From positions 5,016,042-5,080,041 of the forward strand of contig NC_050469.1 of assembly GCF_013373865.1 (NCBI RefSeq): DNA of 64,000 bases, in the 5' to 3' direction. Position numbers and translations under genes: made by a program. Below are positions 49,901 to 61,540 of this stretch, in pieces (the first letter of the stretch is position 1; each line of letters starts with the position of its first letter). The DNA comes from Monomorium pharaonis (lineage: Eukaryota; Arthropoda; Insecta; Hymenoptera; Formicidae). The notes below the pieces were generated by a model that worked only from the letters and a program-made list of their open reading frames with translations, searched no databases and had not been told where the DNA came from.

Positions 49901-50820
49901 TGAGCAGAACGGAAGATTCTGCAATGCGCCCGTCATGACAGGCGTCAGTTAAAAACTGTGGTGGTTACGGGAGAAAAATCAGATTAATGCTGCCAGCCGT
50001 AGACGGGCTTCTTCTAAATGCAAATTACTCGCCTTCGCAACGTAGGTAACGCGGGTGACGTAGACAACAGGCCGCGATAATTTGTCGTCCAACATCAGTG
50101 CGCGCCTCGTTATAACGGGTTACCGTTAGCCAAGTGTCTAGCCACGAATTTCCATAAACCTCTCGCTGATGACAATGCAATTATTTCCGAGTACGATTTG
50201 TTGTCACGTAGCATCTTGTTTAAACGATCTCATCTAATTAGTCGCGAGATCGCTAATCCGTTCTACACGAATTTTGTCCAGTTAAAAATTAAGTAAAGTA
50301 ATAATATAAATCACAAATGAAGATAAATAAAAGTAAAATTTGCATACTTAATGGTTGTTTCAAGGCGTAATTGTATTTTGTATATTATTGTAATATAAAA
50401 CGTTTGTGTTTTATCGTTTATGAAATTAAAAGCAAAATACTGTAATATACATATGAAAGAGCTGTAAATTTTATATTTATTTAAAAAAATTGTTTTCTTA
50501 AAAAATAAGAGAACTTTTCCATCTACGACGCTACGCAGATACTGGAAAATAGATATTTATGTCGCAGTAAAAAAAGGAAAACGATCCTACAGCTTCACAT
50601 TCTATCTTATTACAATCAAGATAGGTAGTATTAACTACCCACAGTTTTATGGTATGACCTTTATCCAATCCTTCGTAGCCTTTATCCTTTACTCGTTTCC
50701 CTCCTCCGTGTTTAGGTATAGACATTTTTACAATGCAATAAATTCCCTCCCACTACTTACTAGCTCCATTTAAGCAAAAGAGTAATTCAGCCATCTTACG
50801 ATCTCCCTTACAAAGATGAC
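47000..50820. other. Non-coding DNA
   Basis: Moderate GC at 47060-47720, 48340-48800 and 49260-50290; AT-rich elsewhere. A (GA)n tract lies at 47592-47612 and a small GAGTTGC tandem duplication near 48618-48631. No gene is supported. Confidence 0.45.
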
Positions 50821-53800
50821 GCGAGGATTAGGCGTCAAACAGGGTCGGCTTTAAATTTAACAATTTCAGAGGGTTGCGCGATCCTAGAAACTTCCACTAT
50901 CAAACTTTCAAAAACTTATTACTTCAATTAATTTTAGTTTAAATTTATAGCGATTATAAACTATTATGTTATTGTAAATTTCATTAATCCTTTAAAAATA
51001 TAAAAATTCTTAAATGTTAATGTAAAATTAAAAATAATCAAATAAAAGAAAAACGAAACAGTTTGTAAAGCACAAAAACTTTTTACTTTAAATGGTATGA
51101 AGCTAATTTCACGAACAAGAAAAAAAATATATATATAAAATAAATTATCTAATTTTTTAAATAATACTTTGCGCTTAAACGACTTTATAATTCGCAATAA
51201 AATGCAGGATGCATACTTGCTTATATTGTCATATACTATGAAATAAAGAATAAGCATTTAAAAATTAAAACACTTATACATAAATATATGATTATGTATG
51301 AGTATGCATGCGCGTGCGCGTGTATGATGCGTATATAAAAAAAATACATTTCTACATATATGAAACATACTGCTCTCTATGTTTTAATTTTAATGAAATT
51401 ATAAATCACCTGAGAAATAGCAAAAAATATTATATTATAAAGAATTTAAGCACATACATTAAACAAACAATAAAGACAATATATACGATTAATAACAAAA
51501 TAAATTAATCGTTCTTTTATGTCGCATATTATTAAAAAATTTAATAATTTTAAATGCTTTTGGCATTCATGATCATTTCAGACGAGAGATTGTATTGCAA
51601 GTTGCGGTATGACGGCGCACGTTACTTAAAATCCCGCGGTGAGCGCCCGTATAACAAAGTTTACGAAGTCATACAACGAGTCAAAATGCCTGTCGGATCC
51701 TGAAAATCCAGTCGCGAGGCTGCCGTGGCTCGAAGGGAGAAAGGTTTTGCGAATGCCGCCGCAGCACTCTCTACGAATAATTTATTTTCCCAATTCAATA
51801 AACTCCATACCAAAAAGTAACTATCTATTCGCGCAAATAAAATTTTAACACAACTGTCCGTCAATAAGAAACGTGTAATACGTGAGACTTCCAACAAAGT
51901 GAAACAGATCGTTCTACTATTTTGGTACTCAGCAAAAGTTTATCGGAAATATTTGCATTACCGTCGAAAACGTCGTGGCATTCAAAAAGGAGATGTTTCA
52001 AAAGTAGAATCAAACTATCGGAATATTGACTTTGCTCGACAATAAGCAAGTCTTTTGAAAGTACTACGAAATAAATCCGACTGAATAAGTTTATCATAAG
52101 TTCCAATATATTTTAATAGATAATAGAGGAGGTAATACTATAACTATTATAGCAACTTGTAATATCTTTTTATTAAGTGAAGAATTCTAGTGATTACTTA
52201 TAGAATTTATGTTTAGCCCGCACTTATGCAGTGACGCTAACACGCTAATACACAGCAACCGATATTCGTTATAAAACTTTTTTTTGAGGATTTTGAAACT
52301 ATTTCATAATACATCTTAGCATTGAATTACACATATTTCCTCGTTTTTTTTTTAATTTAAAATATATATGTATGTATGTACATGTGTGTGTTTCATATAT
52401 ATTTATTAATTATATCACGTATAGAATAAACTTTAGTATTATTTTGTAAAGAAAACCATGTAAAAAAAATCCTTTTTCGTTGCATTGTCTGCACAATAAT
52501 TTTTTCCTACATCCCGTTAAAATCCTTTTCAATTTATTCTCATCTTAAGGATAATCTTAACTTAATCATCTCCCTGTCTTGACCTTGCAAAAATCTCTTG
52601 TCGCAGTTTCTATGAGACAAAATGTAGATCAGGTATAAACTGTCAAGTACAATGACATTGCGTGATGCTACTTCATCGATTACATTATCTAACATTTTGT
52701 TCGATACAGCTGGAACGATCACATATATTTCCTACATTTCTTCCCAGAATAATTTATCCTAATGGAAGACAAATTCCGTCCACTTTGAACAAACGATATA
52801 ATTTTGTAGTTTCAGTTCAATAACGTAATCTAATGAAATTGCTAAAATTGTTCGGCAAATAATACATTACTGACCATAATTTTAGACAAAAATTTATCTG
52901 TAGTCTTAAATGCAAGTCGTCTCAAAGATAACAAGTCGTCTCAAGATAACAATGTAATCGTAATATTAAAAAATAATGATACGAGTACATTTCATAATTC
53001 TGCGATCTAATTGTGTGATCTCGTATGCAGCCATTAAAGCGGATAGCCGTCAAGATCATTTTCACGTATAATTTATATCTCATAAGTTTCTACCAATGCA
53101 AGTGCAGCTGAAAGGTAGACTAATTTCATCGCCATTACGAGGTGATCTGGTTTCAACAAAGGTATAGAGCTGCCTCACATAATTTCCTGCGACTGCGCAG
53201 GAAGAAGTGATCAAGTACGCGAAATGCTATTATTCCAGTTTCATCCGTAATTTAATACCAATCGAGGTACGAGTGCAGCAATGATCTTAAAATTATTATT
53301 AAATATCTCTGTTTTACTTCAAAATGTATTATCCACTTCGCTTGATATACAGAAACTTTTTAATGCATTTTGGCCAATGTCTTTGTCACATATAATCTAA
53401 TTCCCGATACATAGATATGTATCACTCTACATTTATGAGCAATCTAAACGAATATAATACACAAATTTAATAAATGTTCTAAATTTATATAATAAGTGAG
53501 GAAAAATAAATATACAAGCTAGAAGAAAAATTAAAACAATGAAATGTTATTTTAATCTCATTCATAACAAATTATTGAATGTATGATGCTTTCTATAATA
53601 TACATTTGTTTAATTAAAATATATGTAATATTTCCTTTACGTAATTACTTGATTTTATAATATCAAGTATAATGGTTTTTATTTTTATTTATATTGTAGC
53701 GCTTAAGCTCGAAATTTAAACTCAAAAATATTTCATGTTTTATGCCACAATTAATTTTGCAAAATTAAAAGAAGATAAAAATTAATTACTTTATTTAAAA

Positions 53801-53830
53801 TGCATTCGGTTAAACAAAGGACTTTCTCTC
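50820..53830. other. AT-rich non-coding DNA
   Basis: A 3-kb AT-rich stretch with a brief moderate-GC patch at 51580-51860. It holds a TATG/TG microsatellite at 52362-52391 and a tandem duplication at 52914-52950. Nothing else is supported. Confidence 0.5.
52914..52950. repeat. Short tandem duplication (19/18 bp)
   Basis: AAGTCGTCTCAAAGATAAC is followed immediately by the same unit lacking one A. Confidence 0.92.
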
Positions 53831-55677
53831 GGAGCAAACATCAATAAAGGACTAAAGTTACACGAAGACGATGTTGTGCATGCATCCTTGACCCAAAATG
53901 TGTCAAGGAATACCATTTGACATTAAGGAGATATCCTTGGATGGTTCTTATCGCCGAATAATTCATTGTTAAACTGCTTCGCATTTTATTTGAAGCGCAT
54001 ACATCCTGTCGCGACTTGGTGGCGAAAACGAGATGACGCGGTAACGTGACGGCAAACAATCGTAACGAAAAACTCGCAATGCTCGGTGATTTTCGCGAGA
54101 AGGGAAAAAATGGTACTTACGATACAGCAGTCCGTCGACGGTAACGAAGGCCGAGCGTTGAAGAAAAAACGAAAAGTATGCCAAATTGCGCGGCGCAACG
54201 CCGTCAGGCGACACGTGACGGTGACACGAGCTTTTCAATTAATCAGAAATAAACGGTGTCAACGGCAAACCGACGAAAACCGATGCCGGGTACAAATGTT
54301 ATTTATCGTCAAGCACGTGGCAACCCCGTAGGATGTTGTTTAAACGATTGTCCGAATGTTATCGCGACAACACATGTTTTATGCGTACATACCCGACCAT
54401 GGGAAATTTGTGAGACTTGCCCGTCAGTTTTGACACAGTTTGTTTCCCTGGCGGTTATTTACGAGGCGAGAAAAACAGGCGAGAATTAAACGGGTTGTAC
54501 GGACATTAACGTGCATTTGCATACCTATTGCTACGGATAAATATAAAATATTTATCTCTTGCGGGGATTTTCTCCGCGTCATTCATCTCTGGGACTGTTA
54601 ACTTAGAGCTTGCACAGCGAAAGCTTTTAAAATTATTTAATACCTCATTAAAGTCTCATAGTCGTAACAACTCCTTTTTTACTGTTTCCTTTAAAAGTTA
54701 ACAAACAAAAGTAATTACATTCAATCTATTTATCTTCTAGTTCTAATTCATTCAACAGTCTTACCTATCAAAGCTCAATTTTTAATGATTCCACTTTTTT
54801 TCTAATTAATTTGAATAATTTTATATTAAAGTTTATATAAATTTGAGAGCTTTAAAAAGGCTTATTTACATCAGAAACATGCATAAAAAATATTTAAACA
54901 GAAGAAACAGAAAGAACTAAATGTTATTAATGGTTTCTTAAACATTCGAAGAAAAAAATATTGAATTCAGCTCTGATACTAATCGTTGCTTCGAAAGAGA
55001 ATATCAATGCAATTTCAATAAAATTCACTAAAAAATAAATCTTGCTGTCCTATATCCTAGAATCTAGAACATAATGCTTTACATACATTGCCAAGTATTA
55101 AAATCGGTACGCAATTATACTCAACTTTTCAGGATTTCCATACATTTTTCTAAAGAATAAAAACTTTTTAATTTATAAAACTTTTGATGTAAAAAAAAAT
55201 TTTTAAAACAAAGTTTATCAGAAATAATTGAGATCGCGAAGAATTATTGACGGAATTAATATATTAATGTATTTATAATAAAAGTTACATTTTAACGATT
55301 AAATTTTTTCATTCTACAATATAATCGATGTATGAATTAAAAATTAAATTATACGCATATTGCTCTACTACTTAAACTATATTATGCTATAGCCTCAAAG
55401 GTTCTCTCACATTCTCGTGCTTGGACATAAATACGGCATATCTGCACTTCCGTTTAGCATACAGTATAATCGATTGCTTCTTTACGATTCCGTAGCGGCG
55501 CTCTACCTTTTACATAAACCGCGCACACTTCGAAGATAACATTTACGTTGGCACAGCGAAAGTTTCCATTTCATTTAGATAGAATTGAGCCACGGTGAGT
55601 AATGGAAAACGCAAGGTGCACAACCCGGAATTGATTTCTCGTACAACCAATTTCGCGAACCGGCGTCCTTGGCAGCG
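53830..55677. other. Non-coding DNA, island at 53830-54600
   Basis: Open frames on both strands overlap at 53969-54331 without domains. 54600-55460 is AT-rich and GC rises again toward 55680. Confidence 0.45.
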
Positions 55678-55688
55678 GCTCTCTCTCT

Positions 55689-55721
<33 letters not shown>

Positions 55722-55742
55722 GCGATCGCGATCGCGATCGCG
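55678..55742. repeat. (CT)n tract joined to a CGATCG palindromic array
   Basis: About 43 bp of CT-rich repeat ends directly in a 22-bp sequence at 55721-55742 made of overlapping CGATCG units (CGCGATCGCGATCG and onward) that is identical to its own reverse complement. Confidence 0.93.
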
Positions 55743-56147
55743 CAAGTCCTACAAAAATAATCTAACCACGTAGCGTTCCGAAGGACCGCTCTCTCGTGAC
55801 CGCCGGCGAGGTTGAAATCTCGCTATCGGTATGCACCTAATCGCGCGGTGAACCTAATCTACCGTGGGCTGGAAGAAGCGATTTTTCCTTCGCCGGCCGG
55901 CAGCGGAATGGTCGCGACATGACGAAATTTACAACGGTGCCGCACATCCGAAACGAGCCGTTATTTATGCTGACGTGCAATTAACTTTTTTCGCCCGGCT
56001 TCCTCCCATTTACGTCGGCCTGCCGTGTATCGCAGTCGTCGCGCTGCATGCGGCGCGCGCGATAGCGATTACGCCGTACCGGAGCAGCGCGACAAGATGC
56101 AATCGCGCGACGTGGCGAGCGAAGACAGCCGGGAGAGACTAGCGGCC
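55743..56147. other. CpG-rich non-coding island
   Basis: Very CpG-rich, with a 92-codon + frame (55864-56142) that is Arg/Ala-rich and unrecognised. Confidence 0.45.
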
Positions 56148-56375
56148 AATTATTTTTAATGTCTCATTGTATATCCTTCCTTGCGTCACCATTAGGGTTA
56201 ATAGCCCGCAGCGACCAAGGCACGTCGATCCTTTTGGAGGGCCCATAATTAAAGTCAATCGCGTTACCGGAAACGGTCCATTAAACGTACTGGCGGATGA
56301 AAGAAAGTCTCTCGATCGTCGATCCACCCGATCCGCTTCGTAAATCGCCTCTACGACTGAGCTACTCCGGTCTGC
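56148..56375 (-). mobile_element. tRNA-derived SINE (probable)
   Basis: Read on the minus strand the element begins GACCGGAGTAGCTCAGTCGT. TAGCTCAGTCGT (56364-56353) is an excellent pol III A-box/D-arm. About 40 bases later GGTGGATCGACG sits at the B-box position but is degenerate (consensus GGTTCGANTCC). A non-tRNA body of about 130 bp follows, ending in an A-rich tail near 56150 (ATTAAAAATAATT). Head, body and A-rich end in this order are SINE architecture. No target duplication is obvious, so it is an old or truncated copy. A diverged single tRNA is less likely because the anticodon arm does not form. Confidence 0.6.
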
Positions 56376-57595
56376 GTTGTCGTAAAAAGTCCATTTCTCT
56401 ACTTTCCGGTATCAAGGATACCATATTTGAGATATTGATCTCAAATAACACTATTTTTTATATTTGATATTTAAAAAATATTGACGTTCTTTTTTATTCT
56501 CGACTATTTTAAACTTGGCGTTGCGTTTAGACGTGTAAAATTTAAAGTTTTAAATACTAAAGCGGCTCATGTGAAGAATTAAAAAGATGTATTGTAAAAT
56601 CAAATTACCGCATATTTATATTTGTGGTATCGCGAGATTATCGGCGCTAAATTAATCAAAAAATTCCCATAAAAGAAATAAGTAGAATTATATAAAATTT
56701 ATGTTTTCCTTTTCTGTATTATAACTCGCATTTCGTGTTTTGTTATGTCGCAAGATAACGTCGTTATCGTGAGCATCATAAGTCGTAGACACGTACCTAT
56801 TTCTCGAGCGTGCGCGAAGTACACGACGTGCTTTTGTTCTAAATACAGAACGTAAATCGGCTTTCGCGACTCTCCGTGTATTTTTGTCCGTCGTGCAATA
56901 ACCCCTATGTATACGCCGCGCCGTGGGAGACACATGGCGCGCGTGTAGTCGATTCATCGAATGGGAATATAATGGAACGCCCGGAACGATTCTACAAGAG
57001 GGAGTACTCTTGATACGTGAACGTACGTGGATGCCACTCGCACGGATGTTACGAGAATTACATGGAACGGAGGCAACAAAATGTATTATTATCAGCGATA
57101 TTATGCGGCATTGTACATATGACAAAGCACATTAGTTTGATGAAAATGTGCATACATGCGACTCGTGTATTTATTTGTATGAGGAGATTATACATGTTTG
57201 CCAGAGTATTTTGCCGTTGACATCGCGTAATTAATTCTAATTTTAAAAAATCATTTGGTCCAAGCTCTTTTTAAAATTTTATGTTCCAATTATTTATGTA
57301 AAATTGGAATTGTAGAAATATCTCTTTAGCCAAGATATTCCTTTACTTAAACATCTAACTTGTATTATAGATTTTTGTGAAGACCTACTGTAAATGATAG
57401 ACGAAATCAATTTAATATTTTAAAGACAATTAAATACGATTTGCTTAAAACTATAAGTATCCTTTTACATACTTAAAAAAATATATTTTAAAGACGGAGA
57501 ATTCTTAAGTAAATTAAAACGTGCTATCAATTGTTACAATACAAAATTACATTAACGTAACATTAACTTTTTTTAGAAAAAGACGAAGAAAGAGA
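56376..57595. other. Non-coding DNA
   Basis: 56400-56740 is AT-rich, 56740-57230 is an island with opposing open frames, and 57230-57595 is AT-rich. No gene is supported. Confidence 0.45.
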
Positions 57596-57596
57596 A

Positions 57597-57619
57597 AGAG
57601 AGAGAGAGAGAGAGAGAGA
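57597..57619. repeat. (GA)n microsatellite
   Basis: An uninterrupted GA array of about 23 bp, preceded by GAAA-rich sequence. Confidence 0.95.
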
Positions 57620-57714
57620 ACCTTGGCACACATCTTCAAATTAGTTTCTAAAAAAAAAATCGCCTGTACAACTTTCATTTAATAGGGAAAATCATGCGCG
57701 TAAAATAATCGACT

Positions 57715-57732
57715 AAAAAAAAAAAAAAAAAA
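57715..57732. repeat. Poly(A) run of 18
   Basis: A homopolymer A run. It has no recognisable retroposon body upstream, so it is not called as a retrogene tail. Confidence 0.95.
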
Positions 57733-57739
57733 GAAACAG

Positions 57740-58836
57740 AAACGTACACGAAAATACACCGGGGTACATCCCCATTGGCGGTGAACAACCATATTCCATT
57801 GCGCGGGGATATTCGTTCGTATGACCAAATACGATTCCGCGCGCACGACTAAACGGCTGACACTTCCACCGGGCATTCTCTTTTACACCATACGGTGGGA
57901 GGGAGATCAATCAGTTCTGTATGTTTGATGTTTCAATTGTATCAGTCAAATACCCGGGCGTATCGAGATGCGTCGTTTCGAGTGCCGGACGCCGTTACCA
58001 CCGCCGCCGCCAAGCGATATTCAACGGAGTAGATCCCGGGGCTCGATTTCAACGCGACACACAATCGACAATGAAGCGTTCCCGATGCTGTAAGCGCTCC
58101 GCTCCGCCGGCATTGGGATGCGCGTTAAATCACAACCGGCGGCGATGAAACGGCGCCGGTCCGTGCTGATTCGATTTCCCGGCAAAACACTAGCTGCCGA
58201 AATACTTTACAATGGGAAGAGGCGTTTTACATGCATGACGCGGCAAAGTGCGCGCTCTCGCTCGCTCGCCCGTGTGAATCCGCGCCGGCGTGCGCCGACA
58301 GAATTTTCCCAGACGCCGCGAGCGAATGTAATTTGCGCGTGATCAAAGACAATGTAGACGCAGACGTGACAAATGTTCATACCTAAGAGACTCCTAAGCG
58401 CTACGAAATTTCCAGATCCTTCACTAATTCTATTTGACAACAGCGCAAAAGATGCTTGTGCAATCACACTCTCCGTAAGATGTGTGTAAATTTACAATTG
58501 AAACAATTCTTTTATTACTATTAGCGAGAGAAAAAGAAAGAAATAATGTACCGGTACGTAGAAAATAATATAAAATTTTAAATTACAATAATTACAAATT
58601 GAGCTTCTACATTATGCGCAATTATCTTTCAGTTAAAAGCTCGCAGCGCCGAGCTTTAACGGGTAGAAAGCAGGCGAGAACGCTCATCTCGTAGGAGTAA
58701 CAACACGGAAGGTCTGCTTGCTCGTTTCTACCGTGTAGCTTATATATATCCATAACGATTGAACAGACTTGTCCGAGCGTAAATATAACGATAATGCAAC
58801 GCCCAGCTCGCGCGCGTCCGGCTCTATCTCTCGCTT

Positions 58837-58840
<4 letters not shown>
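57740..58840. other. CpG-rich non-coding island
   Basis: 57760-58480 is GC- and CpG-rich with frames open on both strands; 58480-58620 is AT-rich. No product is recognised. Confidence 0.45.

Positions 58841-58888
<48 letters not shown>
58841..58888. repeat. (CT)24 microsatellite
   Basis: The longest pure CT array in the window, about 48 bp. It creates Ser-Leu and Arg-Glu repeats in translated frames on the two strands. Confidence 0.97.
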
Positions 58889-58889
<1 letters not shown>

Positions 58890-58892
<3 letters not shown>

Positions 58893-60739
58893 CTCCCACT
58901 TTCGCCTCCTCTTCCCTTCCTCCCGCTTTTACGCCCTTTGCCACCCGCTGACTGTCTGCTTTTGTCTCTCCATCGATTCGTGCACTCGCCATTATTATAG
59001 AGAGATAATGCCCCTATACTCGGCGCTGCACAGATTGGCGAAGCTGCTCGTGTGAAATGTGCAAAAGCTCTAAGCAGAAAAAAGTAAAGGGTCAGAATTG
59101 CACCAAGTGTTCCGTGTCTTTTTATTTTCCTCCTCATATCAAAGATTGCGCGATTACAATACTCGCTATATCACTTGTTAATTATAAAAGTTTTTCTGTA
59201 AATTTTCTACAGAGAAAAATATACTGTTGCAGTAAATTAAAAGTTCAAGAAATTATTCTTTTCTACTTAAACGTAGAAAGAATATATTTAATTATGCATC
59301 TCCATCTGTACGTTCCTTTTAAAATAAAGGGATTTTTTGCAACCAAAAATTTTAAGTAAATCAGAAACGCTCTGTTAGATGCTTTCGGTTCCAACCGGAA
59401 ATAAACTGCCCAGACCGAATGTTGAATTTTTTACATATAACAGGTATTTTTATCGCATATTCGAATTGTACATAAAAAAACTATAAGAAACTTTCGTCTC
59501 AAATATTTTTTATCTGGAAATGCTTCCATTAACCGTAAAAATAATCTTAAGAGTAAATATGATGAAAAATAAACTTAAATAAAAAGTTAATGGAGATATT
59601 TCTAAAAAAAATGTTTGAAATAAACGTGCCTTGTTTTTTTTTACGTAATCTGAATCTGCAATAAAATGTAGTCTCGCGTACTCTTCGTTTTAAAGGGGGT
59701 GTACAAGTAGAATATTTTGCCTACCATACTCGTTTATACTTATATGCAATTAATGAATATAACATAAAATTCTTTCACTCATTTACTCATTTAGATGCAA
59801 ACTAGCTGTGCCATTACAAATTACTGTGCATAATTTATGCAGACATATCGCACTAATATCGCGAATATCAACACGCAAATAAATTTGCTGGTATATCGAT
59901 GTACAACTCTCATAGCTCGTAGAGAAAGTGTCAACTATTTACCATAAGTATTCACATTAGCTACGTTAATTATGTAGTTTGCGTCTCCATCTATTTCACC
60001 TCGCACCGTGAATATCACCGCGAACACAGCTGCAGTGAACGTCGGGTCAAAAGGCAATCGAAAATGATAACATTGTCGGACAATTGTTACAACAACTCAC
60101 CCAATAATCGGTGCTTTTAGCAAACTGACGGCAACAATATGCCGACGACTTGCAAACGTTTATCGCGTACAAATGCGCGTAAAATTCGCCGCGGCACATG
60201 AAACGTATGTCGACGCATCCGATGAATCGTTCGCGGATCAATGCGCCTTCATGAAAATTTCAGAATGAAAAGTGCGCCGAGAATACTGAAACTTTCATAC
60301 CGACGAGCGCGGAATTTACGCGGCAGCTTTATACGTATGTACACACGCTCACGTGCATCGAAAATGTGGATCAAAAGATTAGAAGTGACTGTTATATCAT
60401 CGCATAAGGCTCCATCACCACGATATTGAATATCTCATGAAAGCTGTGGGCAAAAGAATTTTTTTTTCAGAGACACATAAATAAATGGTTTGTTTTTTCC
60501 ATTAAAATAAAATAAATTAAATTTTTGAATTTTTTAATCAATCACAAATTTACCGTCCCTAAAATCGAAAGATTTATATGAATTACGAAAAAGAAACGGA
60601 ATAAGCTCAAAAATATCAGTTCTATATTATATACAATTATATTAAATATATTAAAGAAGATAAGAACTAGTTGCAACTCTATTTCAAGTTACTTAAGAAA
60701 AAGAACAAATAAGTTGTGTCATAGAACTTATTTATTTTT
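58890..60739. other. Non-coding DNA
   Basis: 59060-59990 is AT-rich, with a 100-codon frame at 59057-59359 that is Lys/Phe/Ile-rich and unrecognised. 59990-60440 has moderate GC and 60440-60740 is AT-rich. Confidence 0.45.
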
Positions 60740-61241
60740 CTATACAACTGAAAAAAAAAGTAGAACCTTTTCATTGCAAACACGATTGAATGTTTCAATG
60801 GTACCAACACGCGTACCGAAAAAGTTGACGTGGCTTCGCACGGTTATATTGATCGCGAGTTTATTGATGTAACTAGGGTTGTTTGCCAATCGAGAATAGA
60901 AAGTGCCGTTAATATTGCACAAATACTGCCGAGCACCCTTAAGACTTTTTAAACTCACGGATGACAAGCAGAACGAAAATAGTAAATAATGAAAACGCTC
61001 CAATTGGGGAGGAAGGAGATCTACAAACTGCGTTTGCAAATAGTCAAACGCACTGTCATTACAGTCAAATCTCTGCGTGAGATTCGCGGCACGAGAATAC
61101 AAACATTCGGAGAAATCTTCATCGATGAAGGTTTCTGGCATCTCTTCAGTGACGGTAGAAATGACGAGTCGAATACGGCTCATTCGTTCCGAAGATCGGT
61201 GTACGGCTGCTCGGTTGATTTCCCACGATCGCATATCGCAT

Positions 61242-61274
<33 letters not shown>

Positions 61275-61540
61275 TGCCATTCGGAAATGCAAAATGCCGC
61301 AGCATGCAATTGCGGGTGGTGCACACGGTTCGGTACATCGTTTGAAGAACGTCGATTTCCCCACACGTCGCGTATGTCACGACGTATATAAAAGTATTGT
61401 TGCCCGTACGGGGGGAGAAGGAAAGAGAAAGAATCCTTTTGCGAGCCGAGCGACACGCCAATGTACCACCCATTTTTCTCTCCCGCACACCATCGTCGTC
61501 GCCGAATAGCGTACGAACAGATAAACTGTACGGGGTACAT
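60740..61540 (-). CDS. Longest open frame of the window; coding status doubtful
   Basis: A 266-codon frame on the minus strand. The first third is mixed, a (GA)n array gives a run of alternating Arg-Glu around residue 92-98, and the C-terminal half has ordinary composition (for example TFIDEDFSECLYSRAANLTQ). No signal peptide, membrane segment or known domain is seen. The listed Met may not be the true start. At least four other frames on both strands are open across 60989-61915, so stop density is low here. It may be a lineage-specific gene or exon, or chance. Confidence 0.15.
61242..61274. repeat. C-run plus (CT)12 microsatellite
   Basis: A run of about ten C followed by a pure CT array. 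Confidence 0.95.

Noticed and set aside
3687..54525. Several POU-type octamers (ATGCAAAT/ATTTGCAT) scattered through the window
   Set aside because: About seven or eight occurrences against roughly four expected for this composition; not clustered.
57715..57732. Poly(A) tail of a retrogene or LINE
   Set aside because: No coding or repeat body precedes it and no target duplication is visible.
58622..59137. 171-codon minus frame with long Arg-Glu repeat
   Set aside because: Spans the (CT)24 array; the flanks have no recognisable domain and other frames are open over the same stretch.
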